Source: Vulgatibacter incomptus_A (GTDB taxonomy: Bacteria > Myxococcota > Myxococcia > Myxococcales > Vulgatibacteraceae). Taken from it: a stretch of DNA of 64,000 nt. The number at the start of each line of letters is the position of its first letter. Position 1 is the first letter of the stretch. This document shows, in pieces, positions 8,048-16,280 of the stretch. Location: contig JBEBXK010000009.1 in the NCBI GenBank assembly GCA_040391605.1, positions 61,131 through 125,130 on the forward strand. The letters are read 5' to 3'. Both the position numbers and the translations under genes were made by a program. The notes beneath the pieces were generated by a model. That model was not told the origin of the DNA. It ran no database searches and saw only the letters and a list, made by a program, of their open reading frames with translations.

Positions 8048-9823
8048 ATGAAGCCCTCCGCCGATCCCTTTCGACCTCATATTTTCGGGAAGTTCTTCCT
8101 CCTCCAGAAGCTGGGGATGGGAGGGATGGCGGAGATCTACCGGGCCAAGCTGTCGGGGACCGGCGGCTTCGAGAAGGAGCTGGTGATCAAGCGGATCCTC
8201 CCCGCGCTCTCCTCCGACACCCAATTCCCACGGATGCTGATCAACGAGGCGAAGCTCACCGTCGCCCTGACCCATCCGGCCATCGCCCAGATCTATGAGC
8301 TCGGCGAGATCGACGGGCAGTACTTCATCTCCATGGAGCTGGTGGAGGGCGCCACCCTCCACGATCTGATGTTCCTTGCGAACAAGGCGGGGCGCCCCCT
8401 CACCATCGAGCAGTCGATATACCTCTGCCTCGAGGTGCTCCGCGGCCTGGACTACGCCCACAAGCGCACGGACGGTGGCGGCAAGCAGCTCGGCATCGTC
8501 CACTGCGACGTCTCGCCCGACAATGTGATGGTGACCTGGGACGGGGGCGTCAAGCTCCTGGACTTCGGCGTCGCCCGCGCCGCCCAGAGCTCCCTCTCCA
8601 ACTACAAGGAGGGGACGTTGATGGGGAAGCTCAGCTACGCCTCCCCCGAGCAGGCGGAGGGCGAACGCTTCGACCATCGGGTCGATCTCTTCGCAGTGGG
8701 GGTGATGTTCTACGAGCTCCTCACCGGCACCCATCCCTTCGGCAGGGTGCAGACCGTGGAGGCTCTGATCGCGTCGCGCAAGAAGAAGGTCGTCCCGCCG
8801 TCCAGGGTGCGCAAAGAGTTGCCCTCTCTCCTCGACGGCTTCGTGCTCCGCAGCCTCGCCCACTCCAAGGAGGAGCGGTTCCAAAGCGCCAAGGACATGG
8901 CGGACGAGCTGATTGAGTTCCTCTTCCCGACGCCCACCCAGGCCATCGCCGAGCACCTCTCGGCCTCGATGCGCGAGCTCTACCGCGATCGAATCGAGCG
9001 CCAGCAGCGGCTGCGGGCCAACGACTCCCTACATATGAAGGTCCTCGCCCACGCCAGGACCCGGACCGGCGAGGTCTCGATCCCGCCCACCGCCCTCTCC
9101 TCCACGCCGCCGCCGTCGGCGTCGTCATCCGACGACTTCGATCTGCGCCCGGAGCAGGGGACGAAGATCCTGGTCTCCGGCCTGGATCCCAACAGCGTGA
9201 TCATGGGTCTGGAGAGCTCGGCGCACCTCAGCTCCACCCCGGCCATGCCCCGGCCCAGGACCCCTTCGCGGTCCACGTCGCGGCGGATCCACGTCCCGCG
9301 CGGCGGCGGCGCTGGCAGGGCGTCCCTCCTCGTCGCCGGAATCCTGGGCGTCGGCCTCGGCGGCGGCGGCGCGTGGACGCTGCTGCAACAGCAGGCACCT
9401 CCCCTGGTGGTGCTCAGCGAGCCATCCGGGGCCGAAGTCTCCTATGACGGGCTGCCGCTGGGGAAGACGCCGCTGATCCTCGATCGCTCTCCGCTGCCTC
9501 GGTCCGGCGGCGAGGTGCGACTCGAGCTCGCGGGCTTCCAGGAAGCCACCGTCCATCCCCGCCCGGTGGATGGACGCGTGCTCCACGCGACGGCCACCCT
9601 CGCCTCTTCCCTGGGGACGCTCCGGATCGAGTCGAGGCCTGCCGGCGCCAGCGTGAAGGTGGACGGCGAGGAGGTCGGGAGGACGCCGGTCGACGTGAAG
9701 GACGTCCCGATGAACGAGGCCCATCGCATCGAGCTGGAGCTGCGGGGCCACCAACCCGACACCTTCGTGAAGTGGCCCCACGATCCCGAGCGCTCGATCG
9801 TCCGCACCCTCCAGCCGCTCTGA
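8048..9823 (+). CDS. Membrane Ser/Thr protein kinase with PEGA domains
   Basis: 591 residues. The N-terminal ~290 residues form a Hanks-type kinase: glycine loop LGMGGMAEIYRAK, VAIK-type lysine in ELVIKRI, catalytic loop HCDVSPDN (about residue 152), DFGVARA metal loop and SYASPEQAEG. The HRD arginine is a cysteine, a variant seen in many myxobacterial kinases, so activation-loop phosphorylation may not be needed. A Pro/Ser-rich linker leads to one membrane span near residue 425 (LLVAGILGVGLGGGG). Two PEGA repeats follow on the outside (SEPSGAEVSYDG and SRPAGASVKVDG), which may bind envelope components. It converges on the rhomboid gene, with the FHA gene next, suggesting a local phospho-signalling set (inference). 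Confidence 0.88.
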   Translation: MKPSADPFRPHIFGKFFLLQKLGMGGMAEIYRAKLSGTGGFEKELVIKRILPALSSDTQFPRMLINEAKLTVALTHPAIAQIYELGEIDGQYFISMELVEGATLHDLMFLANKAGRPLTIEQSIYLCLEVLRGLDYAHKRTDGGGKQLGIVHCDVSPDNVMVTWDGGVKLLDFGVARAAQSSLSNYKEGTLMGKLSYASPEQAEGERFDHRVDLFAVGVMFYELLTGTHPFGRVQTVEALIASRKKKVVPPSRVRKELPSLLDGFVLRSLAHSKEERFQSAKDMADELIEFLFPTPTQAIAEHLSASMRELYRDRIERQQRLRANDSLHMKVLAHARTRTGEVSIPPTALSSTPPPSASSSDDFDLRPEQGTKILVSGLDPNSVIMGLESSAHLSSTPAMPRPRTPSRSTSRRIHVPRGGGAGRASLLVAGILGVGLGGGGAWTLLQQQAPPLVVLSEPSGAEVSYDGLPLGKTPLILDRSPLPRSGGEVRLELAGFQEATVHPRPVDGRVLHATATLASSLGTLRIESRPAGASVKVDGEEVGRTPVDVKDVPMNEAHRIELELRGHQPDTFVKWPHDPERSIVRTLQPL

Positions 9824-9836
9824 ACTTCGGCTCCTC

Positions 9837-11687
9837 TCATGGGGCCGTCAGAGATCGGGCCGCCTTCGGCTGCCGCAGGCCGGCGATCCGGGCGCGGAGG
9901 ATCGAGTCGGTGCGGGAGGTCTCGGCGGCGGCGGCCAGCAGCCCCTCCGCCGCCTCGCGATCGCCACGGGAGAGCGCGCACTCCGCCATCGCCACCAGGG
10001 CGAAGGCCTCGTCCGGCGCCGCCTGGCCTGCGAGCGCCGAGAGCTGGCAGCCCTGACGATCCAGCCCCTCGAGGAAGGAGAGGCTGGCCAGGCGTGCCTG
10101 CACCTCCCATCGCCCCGGCGCCAGCTCCTCCGCGTGGGCCAGCGCGTTCCGGGCCAGGGCAGTATGGCCCACCTGCCGCTCGGCGTCGGCGAGGGCGAGC
10201 CAGGTCCTCAGCTCCGCGGATGCGGCCTTCGCTTTGGACCTGGCCTCCTGGAGGAAGTCGGGATCGATGGTGCGGACCGAGGCGACGATCCGCCCGAAGA
10301 CCCGGCCATAGCCCTCGAGGCGCTCGGGCCGGGCCAGGACCACGTTGTAGAGCAGGCTGCCCCGGGCGAAGAGGTGAACGGTGACGGCCATGGAGCTGCC
10401 GTCTGCGACGAAGGAGAGATCCTGGGCCACGCCCAGCAACCCGCCCACGTGGACGTAGCGCAAGGGGGCGAGGTGCAGCTCGGCGATGCGGCCGGCGCGG
10501 AGCACCGGGCGCAGCTCACGCTCGACGAAGGCGGCCGCGGCCTCTTCGAGGTCGGGTCCCTCGGCGGAGGCGCGCACGCCAGCGCTGAAGGTGGCCCGCC
10601 CCTGGGGCGCCATGCCGTTGTCGAATACGAGCTCGTCGCGCTGATGCCAACTCGCGGGGAGGTCCAGCTCGAGACCGTAGCGCTCGCTCCTCACCGCGAC
10701 CATCCGGGGCAGGAGGTCCTGGAGCAAGGGCCCACCCAGAGTCACTGCGGCGAGCACCGTAACGAGCGGGACGACCCGCCGAAGGACGAGGGCGCGGCCC
10801 GCTGGCGGATCGCCCAGGAGCCTGGGGCGAAAGAGCGAGGTCGCCGCCGCGCCGGCCACGAGGCCGCCGACATGGCCCCAATTGTCCACGCCTGAGGAGA
10901 TCCACCCGATGTAAAGGAAGACCAACACAGTAGGGAGCACCGCTCCCCCGAGGACGCTCCGGTAACGGGCGGGGAGGATGCGGCGGTACTTGAGCCCGAA
11001 GACCACCGCGCCACCGAGCATGCCGTAGCCGACCCCCGAGGCGCCGGCGGAGGCCGCGTCGGTCATGGCGTAGCTGAGACCGGTGGTGCCCAGCGCGGCG
11101 GCGACCACGATGATCAGGAAGTCGAGGGGCCGGTAGGCGTTCTCCACCGCGGCGCCGAAGTGGAAGAGGACGAAGAGGTTGAAGCCGATATGCGCCCAAT
11201 CCCGATGGACGAAGTTGGCGGTGAGCAGGCGCCAGCTCTCCCCCAGATCATGGAGCAGCGGCCCGGCTTTGGCGCCGAAGTCGAGGAGGGCGCCGGTGTC
11301 GATGGGGCCGCTCCGGCGCATGAGCAGGAAGACCACCAGATTCGCCAGGGTGATGGCGAAGGTGAGGGTGGGGATCCGCCCCAGCCGGAACGCGCGGCTG
11401 AAGTACAGCGCCCTGGGCTCGTAGCGGCCGCGGAAGGCGTCGATGTCCGCCGCCCGCATCCATTCGGCGCCGGTGAGTGGTGGGAACCAGACCTCGGTGT
11501 TCGGCTCGATCTCGCCGCTGTCCATGCGATCTTCGAACTCCTCGAGGTCGAGGATCTCCTCGCCGGCAGGGCTGCGGACGACGATGGTGCTCGGGACGCT
11601 CAGGGGGTCGGATCCATGGGGAATCGTGGGAGCCAGGAGCTGCCAAAGTAGCGAGGAGCTGCGAATTGGAGGCGGGCTCGGCGCCAT
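9837..11687 (-). CDS. Rhomboid-family intramembrane serine protease with N-terminal GYF-like and C-terminal DcrB-like/TPR regions
   Basis: 616 residues. Residues ~30-90 resemble a small GYF_2-type domain. Then come about six membrane segments with the rhomboid signatures: HIGFN (H166, N170), the nucleophile motif GASG with S217, and the general-base histidine H272 in GHVGG. After the membrane part, a soluble region includes a segment like DcrB/PsbP domains (VGGLLGVAQDLSFVADG) and ends in TPR-like helices. The active-site residues are complete, so it should cleave membrane proteins near the bilayer surface. The frame stays open to 12806 over the FHA gene, but the ATG at 11685-11687 fits; it is divergent from the FHA gene with only 48 bp between. 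Substrate unknown. Confidence 0.8.
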   Translation of the reverse strand: MAPSPPPIRSSSLLWQLLAPTIPHGSDPLSVPSTIVVRSPAGEEILDLEEFEDRMDSGEIEPNTEVWFPPLTGAEWMRAADIDAFRGRYEPRALYFSRAFRLGRIPTLTFAITLANLVVFLLMRRSGPIDTGALLDFGAKAGPLLHDLGESWRLLTANFVHRDWAHIGFNLFVLFHFGAAVENAYRPLDFLIIVVAAALGTTGLSYAMTDAASAGASGVGYGMLGGAVVFGLKYRRILPARYRSVLGGAVLPTVLVFLYIGWISSGVDNWGHVGGLVAGAAATSLFRPRLLGDPPAGRALVLRRVVPLVTVLAAVTLGGPLLQDLLPRMVAVRSERYGLELDLPASWHQRDELVFDNGMAPQGRATFSAGVRASAEGPDLEEAAAAFVERELRPVLRAGRIAELHLAPLRYVHVGGLLGVAQDLSFVADGSSMAVTVHLFARGSLLYNVVLARPERLEGYGRVFGRIVASVRTIDPDFLQEARSKAKAASAELRTWLALADAERQVGHTALARNALAHAEELAPGRWEVQARLASLSFLEGLDRQGCQLSALAGQAAPDEAFALVAMAECALSRGDREAAEGLLAAAAETSRTDSILRARIAGLRQPKAARSLTAP

Positions 11688-11735
11688 GATAGCATCGGTT
11701 GAATTTTCGTTGTTCCGGGGGGTTGGAGGCCGGTT

Positions 11736-12863
11736 TTGAGGTTGATCATCGAGGACGACGTCGGCCGCAAGGTCGTCGTTCCCGTCGAGCGCGAGGAGAT
11801 TACGATCGGCCGGCACGAAGGGAACCACATCCGCCTCAGCGAGCGGAACGTCTCGCGCCGCCACTGCCGCCTCCTGCGGATGGAGGGCGCGCTCGTGTTG
11901 GAGGATCTCCAGAGCTCCAACGGCCTCTGGCTCAACGGCACGCCGATCGTCGGGCGGCATCCCGTCGCCCCAGGCGATCGAATCGGCATCGGCGACTACG
12001 AGATCGAGATCGACGGCGCGCTGCTGAGTTCGAGCGATCCGCGATCGGCCGAGGCCTCGGCGGGGGCCATCGTCGAGCCCACCCTCCCCCGCGCCTCCGT
12101 CGCGGCGCCCCCGCAGCCGCGTGCCGCGCCACCTGCCACGGCCCGGCCTGCAGCAGCCCGGCAGCCGATCGCCGCGCCGCTCCGCAAGCCTGCGCCCATC
12201 CCCAGCTTCCCAAAGCCGACGCCGATCCCGAAGTTCCCCCAGCCGAGCGCCATCGCTCAACCGCCCACAGTGACCCCGGCAGCCGCAGCGACGCCGGCCG
12301 CCACAGCGACGCCGGCAGCCGCAGGGACACAGACGATGGCGCCGGCCGTTGCGCAGGCGCAAGCGCCCACCTCGGCGACGCCGAAGGAGCAGGCCGGCTC
12401 CCTCTTCCATCGGGTGACCGAAGCGGTCCCCCTCCCGGCGCCTCCCCCCAACTTCGTTCCCAAGCGTGAGCTCCAGCCTCCGCCCCCGCCGCCCACCGTC
12501 GGGATCCCGGGGGCCAAGCCGGGTGCCATCCTCCGCCTCCCTCCCCTCGCCCCTGCGCCCCCGAAAGAAGTGGCGCGCCTGGTGGTGCTGACCACGGAGC
12601 TGGCTGGGACCTCGGTAGCCGTCTCCGAAGACGGCGGCTGGATCGGCCGGGGCCCCAACGCCGAGATCGTCCTGGATCACCGCTCCCTCGCCCCGCGCCA
12701 TTGCAGGCTCGAGCCGGTGGGGGGCGGCGGTTTCCGGATCACCCCGGCCGACCCGTCGCTGACACTCTCCGTGAACGGTGAACCATCCGAGGACCGGCTG
12801 CTCCAAAAAGGAGACACCGTCCGCATGGGGACGATGCTGCTACGCCTGGTCGGCGGCCGCTGA
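11736..12863 (+). CDS. Double FHA-domain protein
   Basis: 375 residues with one phosphothreonine-binding FHA domain at each end. The first has TIGRHEGNHIRL, SRRHC and SSNGLWLNG; the second has WIGRGPNAEIVLD, APRHC and LSVNG. These are the R, S/x-R-H and N blocks that hold the phosphopeptide, although the second domain's SxxH block is altered to APRHC. Between them lies a ~190-residue low-complexity linker rich in Pro and Ala, including short TPAAAA-type repeats. The start is TTG at 11736 with a good GGAGG 6 nt upstream. Nearness to a Ser/Thr kinase suggests it reads kinase-modified threonines, possibly bridging two phosphoproteins; this is inferred. Confidence 0.85.
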   Translation: MRLIIEDDVGRKVVVPVEREEITIGRHEGNHIRLSERNVSRRHCRLLRMEGALVLEDLQSSNGLWLNGTPIVGRHPVAPGDRIGIGDYEIEIDGALLSSSDPRSAEASAGAIVEPTLPRASVAAPPQPRAAPPATARPAAARQPIAAPLRKPAPIPSFPKPTPIPKFPQPSAIAQPPTVTPAAAATPAATATPAAAGTQTMAPAVAQAQAPTSATPKEQAGSLFHRVTEAVPLPAPPPNFVPKRELQPPPPPPTVGIPGAKPGAILRLPPLAPAPPKEVARLVVLTTELAGTSVAVSEDGGWIGRGPNAEIVLDHRSLAPRHCRLEPVGGGGFRITPADPSLTLSVNGEPSEDRLLQKGDTVRMGTMLLRLVGGR

Positions 12864-12936
12864 TCGCCGAACCTCCGGAAATCTGCGGGGCGCTCCGCCT
12901 GCTCCGCCAGGCCTCCGCGCCGATGCTCACGCACCT

Positions 12937-12980
12937 GCGAGCTAGCGGCGCGCAAACTACGGAATGAGCCCCTTCGCTCG
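12937..12980 (+). repeat. Degenerate copy of the interspersed repeat, first module
   Basis: The string ACCTGCGAGC followed by GCGCAAAC and CCCCTTCGC parallels the copy at 15628-15668, which has the same ACCTGCGAGC lead-in. It lies just past the 3' end of the enoyl-CoA hydratase gene. No full hairpin remains. Confidence 0.3.
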
Positions 12981-13763
12981 TCACTCGCGATCGAAGCGGG
13001 GCTGCCTACGCTCCAGCACGGCGGCGATCCCTTCGGCGGCGTCGTCCGACGCGAAGGAGGCGCGGCGCAGGGCCTCCACCTCCGCCACCGCCGCCGGCGG
13101 CAGCTCTCGACGTCGCATCAACGCCAGGATTCGCTTCATCCCCTGGACGGCCAACGGCGAGTTTCGGGCGATCCGCTCGGCGAGCTCCACCGCGCGGACC
13201 CGCGCAGCTCCCTCGGCGACGACCTCGTCCACCAGGCCGATCTCCAGGGCGCGTGCGGCGTCCACCGGATCGCCGGTGTAGAAGAGGCGCCGGGTCCAGG
13301 CGAGGCCCACCAGCTCGACGAAGCGCTGGAGACCAGCCGGCGCGTAGACGATCCCGAGGCGGGCTGGCGGCATCGCCAGTCTCGCGTTCGCCGCCGCGAT
13401 GCGCAGATCGCAGGCCGCGGCGAGCTCGGCCCCGGCCCCGTAGGCGTGACCGTTGAGGGCTGCGATCACCGGAGGCCCGATGCGCTCCAACGCCTGCAGC
13501 GCCCGCTGGAGCGCGACGTCGGGGAGGTGCGCCTCCGGATCGGACGAGCCCGCTCGCAGCAGATCGAGATCGTAGCCGGCGCAGAAGGCCTTGTCGCCCG
13601 CTCCCGTGACGACCACGCAGCGAACGCCCTCTCCCTCCGCCTCGATCGCTGCGGCCTCGATGGCGTCGAGGAGGCCAGGGTTCACCGCGTTGCGCTTCGC
13701 CTCGTTCTCCAGGGTGAGGACGCGAACGAAGCGGCTGGGGTTCTCGACTCGGAGCGCGGTCAT
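12981..13763 (-). CDS. Enoyl-CoA hydratase/isomerase family protein
   Basis: 260 residues of the crotonase superfamily. The CoA/oxyanion-hole segments are visible as AFCAGYDLDLL and NGHAYGAGAELAAACDLRIA. The crotonase glutamates are not evident where a classic hydratase has them (the region reads AMPPARLGIVYAP), so hydratase, isomerase or another CoA reaction cannot be told apart. The ATG at 13761-13763 is chosen; the frame runs on far upstream over other genes. It is the third gene after a biotin carboxylase and a biotinyl carrier, so it probably belongs to the same acyl-CoA or branched-chain amino acid catabolism unit. Confidence 0.8.
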   Translation of the reverse strand: MTALRVENPSRFVRVLTLENEAKRNAVNPGLLDAIEAAAIEAEGEGVRCVVVTGAGDKAFCAGYDLDLLRAGSSDPEAHLPDVALQRALQALERIGPPVIAALNGHAYGAGAELAAACDLRIAAANARLAMPPARLGIVYAPAGLQRFVELVGLAWTRRLFYTGDPVDAARALEIGLVDEVVAEGAARVRAVELAERIARNSPLAVQGMKRILALMRRRELPPAAVAEVEALRRASFASDDAAEGIAAVLERRQPRFDRE

Positions 13764-13810
13764 CTGCTGCCTGAACTCCTCACACGGCGAGGGAGAGAAG
13801 GAACGCGGCG

Positions 13811-14026
13811 CTACGCGAGCACGGCGAGGACGTCGCCCTCCTGGACGGACTGGCCCTCGGCACAGCGGATCTCCTGGATCACGCCGTCCTCCGGGGCCTC
13901 CACCGGCATCTCCATCTTCATCGACTCGATGATCACGATCACGTCGCCCTCGGAGACGGCGTCTCCCTTTTGCTTCTCGATCTTCCAGATGGTGCCCGTG
14001 ATGTGTGCGGGGACGTCGACTGCCAT
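13811..14026 (-). CDS. Stand-alone biotinyl carrier domain protein (BCCP-like)
   Basis: A 71-residue protein that is nothing but the biotin/lipoyl attachment fold. The acceptor lysine sits in ESMKMEM, the biotin signature, with the conserved GDAVSEGD and GVIQEI turns. It carries CO2 between the biotin carboxylase encoded just upstream and a carboxyltransferase that is not in this window. At 71 residues it is less than half the length of AccB and lacks the N-terminal region, like the carriers of acyl-CoA carboxylases. Spacing is 51 bp to the carboxylase and 47 bp to the enoyl-CoA hydratase. Confidence 0.88.
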   Translation of the reverse strand: MAVDVPAHITGTIWKIEKQKGDAVSEGDVIVIIESMKMEMPVEAPEDGVIQEIRCAEGQSVQEGDVLAVLA

Positions 14027-14077
14027 GCGTAGGTACCTCTTGCTGTTCGGCTTGGGGTGGTGAGGAGCGCTCCACCG

Positions 14078-15430
14078 TCAGGGGCGGGCGTGCTTCTCGA
14101 GGAAGTGCGTGTCGAGGGCCCCGGCGCGGAAGGCGGGATCCATCAGGATCCGCTCGTGCAACGCGAGGTTGGTCTTGAGCTTGTCGCCCTCGATCCGGAA
14201 GTCGCGGACGGCGGCGAGGGCGCGTTCGATGGCCTGATCCCGGCTCTCGCCGAAGACGATCAACTTGGCCAGGAGGGGATCGTAGTAGGGCGTCACCAGC
14301 TGCCCCTCTTCGTAGCCGGCGTCGAGGCGTATGCCTTCGCCCTCCGGCGGCACCCAGGTCACGATCTGCCCGGGCGCCGGAAAGAAGCGCACCGGATCTT
14401 CCGCGTAGATCCGCAGCTCGATGGCGGCGCCCCGCCGGACGATGGAGGGCTGGTCCAGCGTGAGGGCCTCGCCGGCGGCGATCCGAAGCTGCCAGGGGAT
14501 CAGGTCCACCCCGGTGGTGAGCTCCGTCACCGGATGCTCCACCTGCAGGCGGGCGTTCATCTCCATGAAGTAGAACTCGTCGCCCTCCACCAGGAACTCC
14601 ACGGTCCCCGCGTTGGAGTAGCCGAAGGCACGGGCCGCCCGCACCGCCGCCTCGTAGATCCGCTCCAGGAGCGCGTCCTTCCCCGCCCAATGCAGCGGCG
14701 AGGGCGCCTCCTCCACCACCTTCTGATGGCGGCGCTGGATCGAGCACTCCCTCTCGAAGAGGTGGAGGGTCTTGCCAAAGGCGTCGCCGAGGATCTGCAC
14801 CTCCACGTGGCGTGGATCTTCCACACACCGCTCCAGGTAGACCGACGCGTCGCCGAAGGAAGAGCGGGCCCTGTCGCTGGCCGCCCGAAACGCCTTCTCC
14901 AGGCCGGCCTCGTCGTCGGCCCGGGTCATCCCGATCCCGCCGCCGCCGCCGGCGGCCTTCACCAGGACCGGATAGCCGATCGTCGCTGCAGCCGCCCGGG
15001 CCTCCTCCGCCGAGGCGACCACGTCCTCGGTGCCGGGGACCACCGGCACCCCTGCCGCCGAGACCAGGCGACGGGCCTCCGCCTTATCCTTCATCCGCTC
15101 CATCGACTCCGGGGGCGGACCGATGAAGCTGAGGCCCGCGTCCTTCACCATACGTGCGAAGGAGGGGCTCTCGGAGAGGAAGCCGTAGCCGGGGTGGATC
15201 GCCTGGGCCCCCGTGGCCTTCGCCGCGTCGAGGATCGCCCGACCGTCCAGGTAGCTATCCTTGGGGGCCGGACCTCCGATGCGTACGGCCTCGTCGGCCG
15301 CCTTGGTATGAGGAGCCCCTGCGTCAGCGTCACTGTAGACGGCGACGGTCCGCACGCCCATGGGCCGGACGGCGTCGGCGACGCGTTTGGCGATCTCGCC
15401 ACGATTGGCGATCAGGATCTTCTCGAACAT
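14078..15430 (-). CDS. Biotin carboxylase subunit of an acetyl-/acyl-CoA carboxylase (AccC-like)
   Basis: 450 residues, the normal length of AccC. It carboxylates biotin on its carrier with ATP and bicarbonate. Visible features are the N-terminal ILIANRGEIAKR, the glycine-rich ATP-grasp loop KAAGGGGGIGM, the ERECSIQRRHQK block, and the active-site segment NARLQVEHPVTE. It heads the carrier and enoyl-CoA hydratase genes. No carboxyltransferase is beside it, so whether the enzyme makes malonyl-CoA or acts on propionyl- or methylcrotonyl-CoA is open. A palindrome lies in its 5' leader. Confidence 0.88.
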   Translation of the reverse strand: MFEKILIANRGEIAKRVADAVRPMGVRTVAVYSDADAGAPHTKAADEAVRIGGPAPKDSYLDGRAILDAAKATGAQAIHPGYGFLSESPSFARMVKDAGLSFIGPPPESMERMKDKAEARRLVSAAGVPVVPGTEDVVASAEEARAAAATIGYPVLVKAAGGGGGIGMTRADDEAGLEKAFRAASDRARSSFGDASVYLERCVEDPRHVEVQILGDAFGKTLHLFERECSIQRRHQKVVEEAPSPLHWAGKDALLERIYEAAVRAARAFGYSNAGTVEFLVEGDEFYFMEMNARLQVEHPVTELTTGVDLIPWQLRIAAGEALTLDQPSIVRRGAAIELRIYAEDPVRFFPAPGQIVTWVPPEGEGIRLDAGYEEGQLVTPYYDPLLAKLIVFGESRDQAIERALAAVRDFRIEGDKLKTNLALHERILMDPAFRAGALDTHFLEKHARP

Positions 15431-15450
15431 CTTGTCCTCTTAAACGACTG

Positions 15451-15477
15451 AAGGTCCGAGGTATACCCCCGGACCTT
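15451..15477 (-). promoter_or_regulatory. 27-bp palindrome in the biotin carboxylase leader
   Basis: Perfect 8-bp arms AAGGTCCG (15451-15458) and CGGACCTT (15470-15477) flank an 11-nt centre containing GTATAC. On the minus strand TATACC in the centre could serve as a -10 box, 32-37 nt before the ATG at 15430. It could be a repressor operator or a leader hairpin; no -35 is evident. Confidence 0.45.
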
Positions 15478-15561
15478 CGACTTTGGGCGAAGAACTCCGA
15501 CTTCCCACTCGCGTGAGGCGCCAAAGGCCCATTCCAACGGTTCGTGAACTTTCGTCACAGG

Positions 15562-15795
15562 GTCTCCAGAAACCGTCGCGAGCGCCCCGGATGCGAGGCG
15601 GACGGAGCACCGAAGCGGAGCGCACACCTGCGAGCAGAGGCGAGCAAACGCTAGAAGGGGCCCTTTGCGCGCAGCGCGAGTGGGGGAATCGCTTCCGCCT
15701 TGTGCGGGGGCGATTCCCCCACAGGCCCTGAGTGCGTGAGCATCGGAGCGCAGGTCCAACGAAGCAGGCGGGGTGCGCAGCGGGTTTCTGGAGAC
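15562..15795. repeat. Segment bounded by 13-bp perfect inverted repeats
   Basis: GTCTCCAGAAACC at 15562-15574 is exactly inverted at 15783-15795. The 234-bp span holds the repeat copy at 15630-15727. It looks like a small element with terminal inverted repeats, but no flanking target duplication is obvious and the right end abuts the csp stop codon. Confidence 0.4.
15630..15727 (+). repeat. Copy of the interspersed terminator-like repeat (hairpin 15680-15722)
   Basis: Module one reads GCGAGC then GGCGAGCAAACGC, followed by GGGCCCTTTGCGCGCAGCGCG. The hairpin has perfect 13-bp arms GTGGGGGAATCGC (15680-15692) and GCGATTCCCCCAC (15710-15722) with a 17-nt loop. The arm sequence differs from other copies while pairing is kept. 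It lies past the 3' end of csp. Confidence 0.75.
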
Positions 15796-15799
15796 TCCG

Positions 15800-16003
15800 T
15801 CAGCCCGGCTTGCGGACGTTCGCTGCCTGCAAGCCCTTGGGGCCGTGGGTGACGTCGAACTCGACAGGCTCCCCCTCGGCCAGGGTCTTGAACCCCTCCA
15901 TGGTGATCGCGGAGAAGTGGACGAAGACGTCTTCTCCGCCATCCTGCGAGATGAATCCAAAGCCCTTCGCGTCGTTGAACCACTTCACTGTACCAAGCGC
16001 CAT
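15800..16003 (-). CDS. Cold-shock protein, CspA family
   Basis: A 67-residue single OB-fold protein that binds single-stranded RNA and DNA and melts RNA structure. The two RNA-binding motifs are KGFGFI (RNP1) and VFVHF (RNP2), preceded by the usual GTVKWFN. The ATG at 16001-16003 follows AAAGGGAAG; the frame is open further upstream but the family begins here. It lies downstream of ftsZ with a long untranslated leader, as is common for csp genes. Confidence 0.95.
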   Translation of the reverse strand: MALGTVKWFNDAKGFGFISQDGGEDVFVHFSAITMEGFKTLAEGEPVEFDVTHGPKGLQAANVRKPG

Positions 16004-16144
16004 CGGTGCTTCCCTTTTCTTTGGGCACATGCCGCGCCCCGGTTTCTCGTTGAGGACGACCCTCGCGGATCGACCTTGCACCCCGTCCCCACAGCGCCCC
16101 TACGGCAGGCACAGCGGTTCATTCGTGTTGTATGAAGCGTCAAC

Positions 16145-16174
16145 ACGCTATCGCGGCATTCGTGAAATCGTCAA
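16145..16174 (-). promoter_or_regulatory. Candidate csp promoter
   Basis: On the minus strand TTGACG (16169-16174) and TAGCGT (16145-16150) are 18 bp apart. Initiation near 16138 would give a leader of about 135 nt, the long untranslated leader usual for csp genes. The rest of 16004-16280 is GC-rich, with a short hairpin (GGGCTTC/GAAGCCC arms) soon after the ftsZ stop but no T run. Confidence 0.3.
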
Positions 16175-16280
16175 GGGGAGCAACATCCGGGGCGCCCCGC
16201 CGGCGCGACCGGCCGGCGGCGGCCCTCCCGGGGGGCTGGGCTTCCTTGGCGCGAGAAGCCCGAACCCCTGGAGATTGCTT

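Larger units (their letters stand above)
15431..15799 (-). other. 369-bp gap between csp and biotin carboxylase genes
   Basis: No gene is seen. From right to left (direction of transcription) it holds one of a pair of 13-bp inverted repeats (15783-15795), a repeat copy with a strong hairpin (15630-15727), the second inverted repeat (15562-15574), and an 8-bp-arm palindrome (15451-15477) ahead of the carboxylase. It probably contains the csp terminator and the carboxylase promoter. Confidence 0.7.

Noticed and set aside
9837..12806. A 989-residue rhomboid protein using the full open frame
   Set aside because: The extra 373 N-terminal residues overlap the FHA gene antisense and are Arg/Gly-rich noise; the ATG at 11687 fits the domain layout.
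12981..14828. Fusion of enoyl-CoA hydratase with upstream sequence
   Set aside because: The frame merely stays open antisense-shifted through the carrier and carboxylase genes, which are read in another frame; the hydratase starts at 13763.
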